DNA of 64,000 nt, taken from positions 1 through 64,000 of the forward strand of contig JAHIUD010000072.1 in assembly GCA_018817515.1 (NCBI GenBank). The letters are read 5' to 3'. The first letter of the stretch is position 1; every line of letters begins with the position of its first letter. This stretch comes from Pseudomonadota bacterium. Lineage in GTDB: Bacteria; Desulfobacterota; Desulfovibrionia; Desulfovibrionales; Desulfovibrionaceae. The translations under genes and the position numbers were made by a program. The notes beneath the pieces are model-generated. The model had not been told where the DNA came from, made no database searches, and saw nothing but the letters and a program-made list of their open reading frames with translations. Below, one piece after another: positions 6,262 through 16,871 of this stretch.

Positions 6262-9126
6262 ATGTCCCTCAAGCACCGTCTGAACCTCGACGACCGCGAC
6301 CCGCTCTTCGTCGTCGACGGCACCAGCTTTCTGTACCGCGGCTTCTACGCCTTCCCGGACCTCAAGCGCTCCGATGGCATGCCCACGGGCGCCATCTACA
6401 TCGTGCTGCGCATCCTTTTGCGCATTCTGAAGGATGAAAAGCCCAAGTATCTTGGCTTCTTCATGGACGGCAAGGGCCCGACCTTCCGCCACGCCATGTT
6501 CGAACCCTACAAGGCCCAGCGCCCCAAGATGCCCGAGGACCTGGCCGCGCAGATCGAGCCCCTGCGCGAGGCCATCCGCCTGCTCGGCCTGTCGCTCACC
6601 ATCAGCGACGGCGTCGAGGCCGACGACTGCATCGCCAGCCTGGCCGCCGCGCACCACGAAACGCGGCCGGTGATCATCGTGGCCTCGGACAAGGACTTGA
6701 AGCAGTGCCTGACCGACAACGTCTACATGTGGGACCCGGCGGGCAAGAACGAGAAGGTCAGCGGCATCAAGGAATTCGTGGCCGAGAACGGCATCATCCC
6801 GGCCCAGTGGCCGGACCTGCAGGCCCTCATGGGCGACACCTCGGACAACATCCCGGGCCTCCCCGGCGTGGGGCCCAAGACCGCGCTCAAGATCATCCAC
6901 GAGTTCCCCACCCTGGAAGCCGTGCGCGATAATTTCGACAAGTTGCCCGAGAGCTTCCGCAAGAAGCTCGACGGCCACATGGACGACGTGTTCCTCTACC
7001 GCGAGCTGACCCGGCTCAAGGCCGACTGCTGCCCGGATCTGGACCTGGGCCAGCTTGCCGTGCGTCCGCCCGACCCCCAGAAGCTGGCCGAGTTCCTGCG
7101 CGCCTACGAATTCAAGAGCCTGCTGCGCGACATCCCCGCGCCGCCCGCGCCGCTGAGCCCCACCGAGGCCGCCGTGGCCGCCTGGTCCGGCCCGCCGCCC
7201 TGGGAGGACGGGGCCATCCATGTGGGGCCCAGCGCCCCCGCGCCAGCGCCCCAGGCCACGCTGCTTACGCCCTATGCCGCGCCCGCAGCCGCCCCGACTG
7301 CGCCGAAGAAGGCCACGCAGAGCGCCAAGACAGCCCAATTCTCGCTCTTCGGCGCAAGCCCGGACGCCCCGCTGCCCGTTGCGCCCAGGCCCGCCAGCGA
7401 CCTGCCCCTGCGCACTGTGGCCGACCCGTCCGCCCTGCCCCCGGTGGCTGGCAAGCGCGTCGGGCTGGTGCCGCCGGAGAATGCAGGCGAGCCCTTCCGG
7501 CTGGCGCTGGAAGGCGAAGCCGTCGAGATCGCCTACACCGGACCGGAGGAGGCCCTGGCCGCGCACGTGGCCAAGGCCGAGCGTATCGCCGCACCCAGCC
7601 TGCAGGAGCTTCTGCGCCGCAGCACGGCCTGGGGCCAGCCAAAGCTGTCGCTCTGGTTCGACCTGGGCCTGGCCGCCTACCTGCTCCGCCCGGAGGACCG
7701 CAACTACACTTTCGAGCGCCTGCGGCTGTCGCTCTTTGCGCCGCAGGACCTGGACGACACCCCCCTGCCCGATTCGGACATTTCCGATGCCGACGAGCTC
7801 GCACCCGCGCCTGATGACAACGAGCCCGCGCCGCATCCCGAGGCCCGCGCCCTGGCCGCGCTCGCCCTCATGCGCTCGCTGGAAAGACGCCTGGGCAAGG
7901 CCGGGCTCAGCGACCTCCTGCGCGACCTGGAGCTGCCGCTCGTCCCGGTGCTGGCAGACATGGAACGCCGGGGCGTGCGCATCGATTTCGCGGCCTTCAA
8001 GAGCTTCCTCGGCGAGGTCAGCGCCCAGGTGGAACACCACGGCAAGCGCGTGCAGGAGCTGGCAGGCGGGCCCATCAACGTGCGCTCCAGCCAGCAGCTG
8101 GCCGAGGTGCTGTTCAAAAAGCTCGGCCTCAAGCCCGCGGGCAAGACCCCCGGCGGGGCGCTGTCCACCGGCAGCGACGCCCTGGAGCGTCTGAGCGGCC
8201 AGCATCCCATCATCGAGGAGATCCTGGCCTTCCGCGTGGCCGAGAAGCTGCGCTCCACCTACCTGGAGCCCATGCCGCGCCTGGCCGACGCCGAAGGCCG
8301 CCTGCACACCCGCTTCAACCAGCTGGCCACGGCCACGGGCAGGCTGTCGAGCTCCGGGCCGAACCTCCAGAACATCCCCATCCGCGGGCCCCAGGGCGCG
8401 CGCATGCGGGCCTGCTTCATCGCCTCGCCGGGCACGCTCCTGGTGGGCGCGGACTACTCCCAGGTGGAGCTGCGCGTGCTGGCGCATTTTTCCCAGGACC
8501 CGGCCCTGCTGGACGCCTTCCAGAAAGACGAGGACATCCACAGCCGCACAGCCGCCCTGCTCTTTGACAAGGACGCGGCGGAGATCACCTCGGACGAGCG
8601 GCGCGGGGCCAAGACCATCAACTTCGGCCTGATCTACGGCATGGGCCCGCAGAAGCTGGCCCGCGAACTCGGCATCAGCGTGAACCAGGCCAAGGAGTTC
8701 ATCAGCCGCTACTTCGAGAAGCTGGGGGCCTTGAAGGCCTTCTACGAAGAGCTGGTGGAGGACGCCATGCTACGCGGCTACGTGACCACGCTGGCCGGAC
8801 GGCGCAGGCTCCTGCCCGAGTTGCACTCGCGCAATCAGCAGGCCCAGGCCCAGGCCCGCAGGCAGGCCGTGAACACCGTCATCCAGGGCTCCGCGGCGGA
8901 CGTCATCAAGCTGGCCATGCTGCGCGTGCACGCCGACCAGCGCCTGGCCGAGCTGGACGCCCGGCTGATCCTCCAGGTCCACGACGAACTGCTGCTCGAA
9001 GCCCCGGAAGCCGCGGCGGACGAAGCCGCACAGCTCCTGCGCGGGCTCATGCAGAATGTCACCACCCTGCTGGTGCCGCTCAAGGTGGACCTGGGCACCG
9101 GCCTGACGTGGGCAGATGCGCACTGA
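6262..9126 (+). CDS. polA: DNA polymerase I
   Basis: 5' nuclease domain plus family A polymerase motifs (DYSQVELRVLAH, RRGAKTINFGLIYGMG, LQVHDELLLEAP). Confidence 0.96.
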   Translation: MSLKHRLNLDDRDPLFVVDGTSFLYRGFYAFPDLKRSDGMPTGAIYIVLRILLRILKDEKPKYLGFFMDGKGPTFRHAMFEPYKAQRPKMPEDLAAQIEPLREAIRLLGLSLTISDGVEADDCIASLAAAHHETRPVIIVASDKDLKQCLTDNVYMWDPAGKNEKVSGIKEFVAENGIIPAQWPDLQALMGDTSDNIPGLPGVGPKTALKIIHEFPTLEAVRDNFDKLPESFRKKLDGHMDDVFLYRELTRLKADCCPDLDLGQLAVRPPDPQKLAEFLRAYEFKSLLRDIPAPPAPLSPTEAAVAAWSGPPPWEDGAIHVGPSAPAPAPQATLLTPYAAPAAAPTAPKKATQSAKTAQFSLFGASPDAPLPVAPRPASDLPLRTVADPSALPPVAGKRVGLVPPENAGEPFRLALEGEAVEIAYTGPEEALAAHVAKAERIAAPSLQELLRRSTAWGQPKLSLWFDLGLAAYLLRPEDRNYTFERLRLSLFAPQDLDDTPLPDSDISDADELAPAPDDNEPAPHPEARALAALALMRSLERRLGKAGLSDLLRDLELPLVPVLADMERRGVRIDFAAFKSFLGEVSAQVEHHGKRVQELAGGPINVRSSQQLAEVLFKKLGLKPAGKTPGGALSTGSDALERLSGQHPIIEEILAFRVAEKLRSTYLEPMPRLADAEGRLHTRFNQLATATGRLSSSGPNLQNIPIRGPQGARMRACFIASPGTLLVGADYSQVELRVLAHFSQDPALLDAFQKDEDIHSRTAALLFDKDAAEITSDERRGAKTINFGLIYGMGPQKLARELGISVNQAKEFISRYFEKLGALKAFYEELVEDAMLRGYVTTLAGRRRLLPELHSRNQQAQAQARRQAVNTVIQGSAADVIKLAMLRVHADQRLAELDARLILQVHDELLLEAPEAAADEAAQLLRGLMQNVTTLLVPLKVDLGTGLTWADAH

Positions 9127-9228
9127 CCTGCGCCGGACAGACGCGCGCTAACCTGCAAGAGGCCGGTGCGCTCCGTCTTTCATGAAATCCCTTTCACGCC
9201 GGGCGCAACTGCGCTAGGAAGAGACCCC

Positions 9229-10053
9229 ATGCAGTCCCCGCACTCCACAAGCCCCCACACCGCAATCCTGCTCGCCGCCTTCGGCTCGCGCCTGCCCGAC
9301 GCCTCCCAGGCGCTGGAGCGCATGCGCGAACAGGCGAGCGCGCTGCACCCGGAGTTCCGGGTGGAGACGGCCCTGACCTCGGGCACGGTGCGCCGCCACA
9401 AGGGCGTGCAAAGCCGCCACGGCCGCTCGCCCGAGGACATTCTGAAGGCCCTGCGCAAGGACGGCGTCACGCGCCTGGCCGTGCAGTCCCTGCACGTCAT
9501 CCCCGGTGACGAGTACAAGGGCCTGGAGCGCCTGGTGGAGAGCCTGCGGGCCAGGCCCGGGCATCCGGGCGGCTTCGAGCAGATTGAACTTGGCCGCCCG
9601 CTTCTGGGCAACCGCGAGGACATCCGCCGCGTGGCCCTGACCATCCTCACTGTGCTGCCGCCCGAACGCAAACCCGGCGAGGCCGTGCTGCTCATGGGCC
9701 ACGGCACGCGCGGCAAGGCCAACGGCGTGTACCTGGACCTGGCCGACGAGCTGCGCGCCCTGGACCCCCTCGTGCTCATCGGCGCGCTGGAGGCCGAGCC
9801 GGGGCTGGCGGCCAAGGTCGACGAGCTGCGCGAACTGGGCGCAAGCCGGGTGCACCTCATGCCGCTTTTGTTCGCCAGCGGCGTCCACGCGCAGCGCGAC
9901 ATGGCCGGAGAGGGCAAGGGTTCCTGGCAGGCCGGACTGACGCGCGCAGGCTTCACCTGTTCCTCCCACGTCAAGGGCGCGGGCGAGCACCAGGGCCTGG
10001 CCGAAATCTGGCTGAACCACCTGCAAGAGGCCGTGGCCAGGCTGGGGGCGTAA
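9229..10053 (+). CDS. cbiK: sirohydrochlorin cobaltochelatase (CbiK family)
   Basis: TAILLAAFGSRLPDA, TSGTVRRH, VQSLHVIPGDEY, LLMGHGTRGKAN, LMPLLFASGVHAQRDMAG. Confidence 0.88.
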   Translation: MQSPHSTSPHTAILLAAFGSRLPDASQALERMREQASALHPEFRVETALTSGTVRRHKGVQSRHGRSPEDILKALRKDGVTRLAVQSLHVIPGDEYKGLERLVESLRARPGHPGGFEQIELGRPLLGNREDIRRVALTILTVLPPERKPGEAVLLMGHGTRGKANGVYLDLADELRALDPLVLIGALEAEPGLAAKVDELRELGASRVHLMPLLFASGVHAQRDMAGEGKGSWQAGLTRAGFTCSSHVKGAGEHQGLAEIWLNHLQEAVARLGA

Positions 10054-10177
10054 GTCCACCAGGCCTCCCCCGTCCGGTCGCCGCCCCCGCGCCCCCCCCC
10101 TCGACGAACGCCCCCTGATCTGGCATGAATATCCACAAGGGAACTTTTTTGACCGCACAGCCAAGCAAGGAGCGGAC

Positions 10178-10567
10178 ATGGGCGAGGAAATCAAGGTACT
10201 CGTGTGCGACGACGAGGAACGTTTTCGCAACACCCTGGGCAAGCTATTGACCTCCCACGGCATGACCGTGACCATCGCCGAGAGCGGGGCCGCGGCCCTG
10301 GACATCCTGCGGCGCGAGCCCCACGACATCGTGCTCCTGGACGTCAAGATGCCGGGCTTAAGCGGCCAGCAGACCCTGCCGGAGATCAAGAAGATCGACC
10401 CGGACATCGAGGTCATCATCCTCACCGGCCACGCCTCTGTGGACATCGCCGCGGAGATGATGGCCCACGGCGGCTCGGACTACCTGCTCAAGCCCTACCC
10501 CATGGACGAGCTGCTGGGCATCATCCACATCGCCTTTGACCGCCGCAAGACGGCGAAGGGACTCTAG
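10178..10567 (+). CDS. single-domain response regulator
   Basis: Receiver domain: VLVCDDEERFR, VLLDVKMPGLSG, LTGHAS, LLKPY. Confidence 0.9.
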   Translation: MGEEIKVLVCDDEERFRNTLGKLLTSHGMTVTIAESGAAALDILRREPHDIVLLDVKMPGLSGQQTLPEIKKIDPDIEVIILTGHASVDIAAEMMAHGGSDYLLKPYPMDELLGIIHIAFDRRKTAKGL

Positions 10568-10575
10568 GCTCAAGC

Positions 10576-11364
10576 ATGCGCATCATCCGCGTCCGCCACA
10601 AGGGCCTGGCCTTCTACGCCGCCATCGTGAGCCCAGAGAGCGTGCGCCCGCTGAACCGCGAGGCCGGTCAGCCGGAGGAGATCCCCCTGGCTGAGCTGGA
10701 GCTCTTGTCCCTGATCCGGCCGAGCAAGGTCGTCTGCGTGGGCCTGAACTACCTCGACCACGCCCGCGAGATGGGCCTGGCCGTGCCCGAGGAGCCCATC
10801 CTCTTCCTCAAGCCGCCCTCCTCGGTCATCGGCGCGGGCGACGCCATCGTGCTGCCCGCCAGCTCCGAGCAGGTGGACTACGAGGCCGAGCTGGCCCTGG
10901 TCATGGGCCGCACCGCCCGCTATGTCAGCGAGGACGCCGCCGCCCAGCACATCTTCGGCTACACCTGCGCCAACGACGTCACCGCCCGCGACCTGCAGAA
11001 GAAGGACGGCCAGTGGACCCGCGCCAAGGGCTTCGACACCTTCTGCCCCGTGGGCCCGTGGATCGAGACCGAGCCCGGCGACCTGGGCTCGCTGGCGCTG
11101 CGCACCGTGGTCAACGGCGAGGTCCGCCAGGAGGGCAACACCGCCAGCATGATCTTCCCGCCGCACCTTCTGGTGAGCTACATCTCAAACATCATGACCC
11201 TGCTCCCCGGCGACGTGATCCTCACCGGCACCCCGGCGGGCGTCGGGCCCATCCGGGCGGGCGACGAGGTCAGCGTGGAGATCGACCGGGTGGGCTTCCT
11301 GCAAAACACCGTCATCGGCGAGAGGATCGACGAGAGCCTCGACGAGCCCACGGCCATGCAATAG
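10576..11364 (+). CDS. fumarylacetoacetate hydrolase family protein
   Basis: VCVGLNYLDHA, EAELALVMGRTAR, NDVTARDLQKKDGQWTRAKGFDTFCPVGP, LLPGDVILTGTPAGVG. Confidence 0.93.
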   Translation: MRIIRVRHKGLAFYAAIVSPESVRPLNREAGQPEEIPLAELELLSLIRPSKVVCVGLNYLDHAREMGLAVPEEPILFLKPPSSVIGAGDAIVLPASSEQVDYEAELALVMGRTARYVSEDAAAQHIFGYTCANDVTARDLQKKDGQWTRAKGFDTFCPVGPWIETEPGDLGSLALRTVVNGEVRQEGNTASMIFPPHLLVSYISNIMTLLPGDVILTGTPAGVGPIRAGDEVSVEIDRVGFLQNTVIGERIDESLDEPTAMQ

Positions 11365-11553
11365 CCCCCGCCGGGGCGCCAGCCACCGGTCCCGGGGCGG
11401 CCTTTGGCAGCCTCATTTTCCGCTTGCCAAACGATCCCATCCGACGTAAAAGCACACGTTTCACAAATCACACGCCCTGGCCACATACTGGGTGCCCCGG
11501 ATGTTCCGGGGAATGGCCAAGCGCCAGGGCGGAGGAAAAACCCAGGAGGATTC

Positions 11554-12330
11554 ATGGCTTACGTTACTATGAAGCAGATGCTGGAGACCGGCGTCCACTT
11601 CGGTCACCAGACCCGTCGTTGGAACCCCAAGATGCGCACCTTCATTTTCGGCGCGCGCAACGGCATCCACATCATCGACCTGCAGCAGACCGTGAAGCTG
11701 TTCCAGAAGGCCCACGACTTCATCGTCGAGACCGTGGCCACCGGCGGCAAGGTCCTGTTCATCGGCACCAAGCGCCAGGCCCAGGAGGCCATCAAGGCCG
11801 AGGTCGAGCGTTGCGGCATGCACGCCGTGACCCAGCGCTGGATGGGCGGCACGCTCACCAACTTCCAGACCATCAAGAAGAGCATCGACCGTCTGAAGAG
11901 CCTGGAAGCCATGTTCGCCGACGGCACCATCAACAAGTTCCCCAAGAAGGAAATCGTGCAGATGGGCCGCGAAGTGGTCAAGCTGAACGACGCGCTCGGC
12001 GGCATCAAGGACCTGAACGAAGCCCCCCGCGCCGCCTTCATCATCGACCCCAACCGCGAGCACATCGCGGTCAAGGAATGCCGCAAGCTCGGCATCCCGG
12101 TCGTGGCCGTGGTCGACACCAACTGCGACCCGGACCTCATCGACTACGTGATCCCCGGCAACGATGACGCCATCCGCGCCATCAAGCTGTTCGCCACCCA
12201 CATCGCCGACGCCTGCATCGAGGGCGCCGCCGTGATGAAGGAAAACGCCCCCGGCGGCGCCAAGAACGCCCCGGCCAAGGACGAAGCCCCCGAGGCCGCC
12301 GAGAAGGCCGCCGAAGGCGGAGAGGAGTAA
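11554..12330 (+). CDS. rpsB: 30S ribosomal protein S2
   Basis: [35 protein letters not shown]. Confidence 0.97.
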   Translation: MAYVTMKQMLETGVHFGHQTRRWNPKMRTFIFGARNGIHIIDLQQTVKLFQKAHDFIVETVATGGKVLFIGTKRQAQEAIKAEVERCGMHAVTQRWMGGTLTNFQTIKKSIDRLKSLEAMFADGTINKFPKKEIVQMGREVVKLNDALGGIKDLNEAPRAAFIIDPNREHIAVKECRKLGIPVVAVVDTNCDPDLIDYVIPGNDDAIRAIKLFATHIADACIEGAAVMKENAPGGAKNAPAKDEAPEAAEKAAEGGEE

Positions 12331-12333
12331 GCC

Positions 12334-12957
<624 letters not shown>

Positions 12958-12964
12958 CTGATTC

Positions 12965-12992
12965 GAAACGGGCCGCAAGGCCCGTTTCTTTT
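12965..12992 (+). terminator. intrinsic terminator after tsf
   Basis: GAAACGGGCC-gcaa-GGCCCGTTTC-TTTT. Confidence 0.85.
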
Positions 12993-13050
12993 ACCACCAG
13001 TCTATGCGTCGCCAACGGCCGCATCACAACCGCAACAGCCAGGAGAGGAC

Positions 13051-13773
13051 ATGGACAAGCTGCGCTACTCACGGGTACTGCTCAAGCTCAGCGGCGAGGC
13101 CCTGGCAGGGGAACAGAAATTCGGCATAGAGCCCAAGGCCAGCGGCATCTTCTGCAGCGAGATAGCCGACGTCGCCAGCATGGGCGTGCAGGTAGCCCTG
13201 GTCATCGGCGGGGGCAACATCTTCCGGGGCATGGCCGCCAGCGAGCAGGGCATGGACCGCGCCCAGGCCGACTACATGGGCATGCTGGCCACCGTCATGA
13301 ACGCCCTGGCCGTGCAGGACGCCCTGGAAAAACTCGGCTGCGAGACCCGCGTCATGACCGCCATCTCCATGCGGGAAGTGGCCGAGCCCTACATCCGCCG
13401 CCGGGCCGAAAGCCATTTGGAGCGCGGCCGCGTGGTCATCTGCGCAGCTGGCACCGGCAACCCCTATTTCACCACAGACACCGCCGCCGCCCTGCGCGCC
13501 TCGGAGCTCAAGTGCGAGGCCATCCTCAAGGCCACCAAGGTCGATGGCGTCTACGACAAGGACCCCCGCAAGTTCACCGACGCGGTGCGCTACGACACCG
13601 TCACCTACATGGAGACCCTGGAGAAGCGCCTGGGCGTCATGGACGCCACGGCCATCTCTCTGGCGCGTGACAACCGCCTGCCCATCATAGTATTCAACCT
13701 CTTTGAGCAGGGGAACATCCGCCGCGTCATCAAAGGCGAAAACGTTGGAACCATCGTCGAAGGAGGGAACTGA
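13051..13773 (+). CDS. pyrH: UMP kinase
   Basis: [42 protein letters not shown]. Confidence 0.96.
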   Translation: MDKLRYSRVLLKLSGEALAGEQKFGIEPKASGIFCSEIADVASMGVQVALVIGGGNIFRGMAASEQGMDRAQADYMGMLATVMNALAVQDALEKLGCETRVMTAISMREVAEPYIRRRAESHLERGRVVICAAGTGNPYFTTDTAAALRASELKCEAILKATKVDGVYDKDPRKFTDAVRYDTVTYMETLEKRLGVMDATAISLARDNRLPIIVFNLFEQGNIRRVIKGENVGTIVEGGN

Positions 13774-13774
13774 T

Positions 13775-14329
13775 ATGCATGCTGTCATCGAAGACGGGAA
13801 AAAACGCATGGATGGCGCTTTGACGAGCCTGGCCAAGGAATTTTCGCGCCTGCGCACGGGTCGGGCCTCGGTGTCGCTCATCGAGCCCATCATCGCCGAC
13901 TATTACGGCACGCCCACGCCAGTGAGCCAGATCGCATCGCTCTCCGTGCCAGACGCCCGCACCATCACCATCCAGCCCTGGGACAAGCATGCCTTCGGCG
14001 CGGTGGAGAAGGCCATCCTCAAGAGCGACCTGGGCCTGAACCCGGTCAACGACGGCAAGGTCATCCGCATCAGCATGCCGCCCCTGACCGAGGACCGCCG
14101 CAAGGACCTGGTCAAGGTGGCCAAGAAGTTCACCGAGGAAGGCAAGGTCGCCGTGCGCAACGTCCGTCGCGACCTGAACGAGGTCTTGAAGAAGCTCCAG
14201 AAGGACAAGGACATCACCGAGGACGAGCAGCGCAAGCTCACCGAGGACGTTCAGAAGCTCACCGACGAGACCATCAAGAAGTGCGACGAGATCTTCGCGG
14301 TCAAGGAAAAGGAAATTCTGGAGCTGTAG
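13775..14329 (+). CDS. frr: ribosome recycling factor
   Basis: [30 protein letters not shown]. Confidence 0.96.
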   Translation: MHAVIEDGKKRMDGALTSLAKEFSRLRTGRASVSLIEPIIADYYGTPTPVSQIASLSVPDARTITIQPWDKHAFGAVEKAILKSDLGLNPVNDGKVIRISMPPLTEDRRKDLVKVAKKFTEEGKVAVRNVRRDLNEVLKKLQKDKDITEDEQRKLTEDVQKLTDETIKKCDEIFAVKEKEILEL

Positions 14330-14332
14330 CCG

Positions 14333-15055
14333 ATGCTTGAGCCTTCTGGCGTGCCCGCGCACGTCGCCATCATCATGGACGGCAACGGCCGCTGGGCCAC
14401 CGCCAGAGGCCTTGCCCGCAGCGAGGGCCATCGCGCAGGCACCCGCGCGGCCAAGGCCATCGTCACGCGTTGCCGCGAGCTCGGGGTGCGCCACCTCACG
14501 CTGTACACCTTCTCGCGCGAGAACTGGTCGCGCCCCAAGGACGAGGTCGGCCTGCTCTTCGACCTCCTGGTGGACTACCTGAAGGGCGAGCTGAAAAACC
14601 TGCTCGAACAGGACATCCGCCTGAAGGTGCTGGGCGAGATGGACGGCCTGCCTTTCATCGCCCGCCAGGCCCTCGGGCACGTCATGACGAAGACCGCCGG
14701 CTGCGCCACCATGACGCTCAACCTGGCGCTCAACTACTCCGGACGCGAGGAGATCCTGCGCGCGGCCCGCGCGCTCTCGGCCAAGAGCGTGCAGGGCGAG
14801 GCCTTGAGCGAAGAGGCCTTCGCGGCGGAGCTTTACACCGCAGGCCAGCCCGACCCGGACCTGATCATCCGCACCAGCGGCGAGCTGCGGCTGTCCAACT
14901 ACCTGCTCTTCCAGGCCGCCTACAGCGAATTCTATTTCACCGACACCTACTGGCCGGACTTCAGCCCCGAGGAACTGGAGCGCGCCCTGGCCGACTACCA
15001 GGGCCGTCAGCGCCGCTTCGGCAAGACGGGCCAGCAGATGGAGCCCGCCGACTAG
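14333..15055 (+). CDS. uppS: isoprenyl transferase (undecaprenyl diphosphate synthase)
   Basis: HVAIIMDGNGRWA, LTLYTFSRENW, PDLIIRTSGELRLSNYLLFQAAYSEFYF. Confidence 0.96.
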   Translation: MLEPSGVPAHVAIIMDGNGRWATARGLARSEGHRAGTRAAKAIVTRCRELGVRHLTLYTFSRENWSRPKDEVGLLFDLLVDYLKGELKNLLEQDIRLKVLGEMDGLPFIARQALGHVMTKTAGCATMTLNLALNYSGREEILRAARALSAKSVQGEALSEEAFAAELYTAGQPDPDLIIRTSGELRLSNYLLFQAAYSEFYFTDTYWPDFSPEELERALADYQGRQRRFGKTGQQMEPAD

Positions 15056-15213
15056 GCCAGCGCCGCGCCGCATCCTCCTGGCGCTTGCGCCCTCCTGTAA
15101 TTTCCCACCCGCCCCGCGATACGCTGCAGCGTAGGCGTTGGGATTGATGGACGCAGCCGCCTCTTGCCATCCGGGGCGATCCGTGTTTGCCTGCGGAAAA
15201 ATCCGGAGGTCAC

Positions 15214-15738
15214 ATGCGCCGCATCCTCATCACCCTGCTCCTGATCACTGGCCTCGCCGCCCCGGCCCTGGCCGCCGTCTCCCAGACGCCCAAAGCAGCG
15301 CCATCCACAGGCGATACGCCCCGAGTGGAGGACGTGCTGACCTACATCGATCTGTTCGGTTATCGCAAGATGATGGAGCTTTCCGTGGACCGTCAGCTGT
15401 CGGCCATCGTGGACTTCATCCGCACCCAGCGCGAGGAGGTGCCGCCCCGCTCCCTGGAAATCATCCAGCAGGAGCTGCGCAAGGAGCTCGCCTCCGCCAC
15501 CGAGCGCTCCCTGCGCGACATGGCGGTTGTGTTCCAGCGCAACCTGACCCAGGCCGACGTGGACTACCTCATCAGCGTAGGCCGCGACCCGCGCATGCGA
15601 AAGGTGGTCAACCTGCAGCCCAAACTGGCCGTGGAGTTGGAAAAGGTCGGCGAAGGCCTGGCCGATGACATCTACCGCCGCGCCGCGCCGCGCATCGAAG
15701 AGCGCCTGAAGGTGATTGAGGGCGGCGAAAACATCTGA
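15214..15738 (+). CDS. hypothetical exported protein
   Basis: Signal peptide MRRILITLLLITGLAAPALAA. Confidence 0.7.
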   Translation: MRRILITLLLITGLAAPALAAVSQTPKAAPSTGDTPRVEDVLTYIDLFGYRKMMELSVDRQLSAIVDFIRTQREEVPPRSLEIIQQELRKELASATERSLRDMAVVFQRNLTQADVDYLISVGRDPRMRKVVNLQPKLAVELEKVGEGLADDIYRRAAPRIEERLKVIEGGENI

Positions 15739-15743
15739 GACAT

Positions 15744-15770
15744 TCTCTAGAAGTATTCTAGAGATTTTAA
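15744..15770 (+). terminator. AT-rich inverted repeat, possible weak terminator
   Basis: TCTCTAGAA-gta-TTCTAGAGA-TTTT. Confidence 0.5.
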
Positions 15771-16139
15771 TTTGTCGTTACTTAGCGAGATTTCGGTGTC
15801 TGCTGAGAACATTTCCTGCAGGATGTATTTAAGACATAGAGCGAAGCCACTCAAACATTACACATACAAATAATCAGGAAGGATACCTTTCCTGGCACAA
15901 ATCACACTGATGCACAGGCCACGCACGAAGTGCATCTGCATTACACTGCGGCCTGCCGCATTGGCATGACGCACTTTGTATTGCAGGAATTTTGCAAATG
16001 CAAAATGAAAGATCACGCTTTGCGTCATATAATGCACAAAGCATTGATGCGTCTCCAATTACCGATGCGATACAGTGTGAGAATCGTGCGCTGCGGACTT
16101 GTCTGGCGTGAATGCTCGAAACATTAATCTGGCGATTGA

Positions 16140-16871
16140 CTACAAGAACCCGGCATCCTGAAAGCTGAAGTGCGCGCCTTCGGTGACCACCAGGTGATCC
16201 AGCACGCGCAAGCCAAGCTCCTGTGCCGAGCGGTTGATGCGCCGGGTCAGGTCCAGGTCGGCCTGGGAGGGTTTGGGATCGCCGCCGGGGTGGTTATGCG
16301 CCAGGATGATCCCCGAGGCCGAGTGCTTGAGGGCCAAGGCCAGCACCTCACGCGGGTACACCGTGGTCTGGTCCACCGTGCCGCGCCCCACGCGTTCCCA
16401 GGTCATGAGCCGGTTCTTGTTGTCCACCAGCGCCACCCAGAACTCCTCCACCTTGAGATGCCCGATGCGCGCGCGTGCGGCTTCGGCCACCACTTCCGGC
16501 CCGGAAAACACCTGCTTCTCGCGCACCGGCGCTTCGCTCACCCGGGCGAAGACCTCGCGCAACAGCGCCCAGTGTCCGCAGAGCGACTCGCCGAAGCCGT
16601 TCACCTCGCACAGGGCCTCGGAAGTGGCCTGGATGACCTCGCGCAAGGAGCCGAAGCGCGTCACCAGAGCCTTGGCCAGGGGCTTGGTGTCGCGACGGGG
16701 CAGCACCTGGCCCAGCAAAAGTTCCAGCAGTTCGTAATCGGCCAGGGCCTTGGGCTCGGTCGTGAGCTTCTCGCGCAAGCGCTGGCGATGTCCCAGGTAG
16801 TGCGGCGGCGGGCACTCGGCGGCCTTGAGGGCGGCGGAAGAAAGAGGTGGCGTCTTCTTGCGTGGGCTCAT
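16140..16871 (-). CDS. radC: RadC family JAB-domain protein
   Basis: ILAHNHPGGDPKPSQAD; start overlaps holA stop (ATGA). Confidence 0.93.
   Translation of the reverse strand: MSPRKKTPPLSSAALKAAECPPPHYLGHRQRLREKLTTEPKALADYELLELLLGQVLPRRDTKPLAKALVTRFGSLREVIQATSEALCEVNGFGESLCGHWALLREVFARVSEAPVREKQVFSGPEVVAEAARARIGHLKVEEFWVALVDNKNRLMTWERVGRGTVDQTTVYPREVLALALKHSASGIILAHNHPGGDPKPSQADLDLTRRINRSAQELGLRVLDHLVVTEGAHFSFQDAGFL

Noticed and set aside
6166-8541. 791 aa minus-strand ORF
   Set aside because: Antisense shadow of polA; no domain signature.
15858-16127. Two overlapping ~65 aa ORFs in the AT-rich island
   Set aside because: No RBS, no recognisable motif, and they overlap on opposite strands; more likely non-coding.
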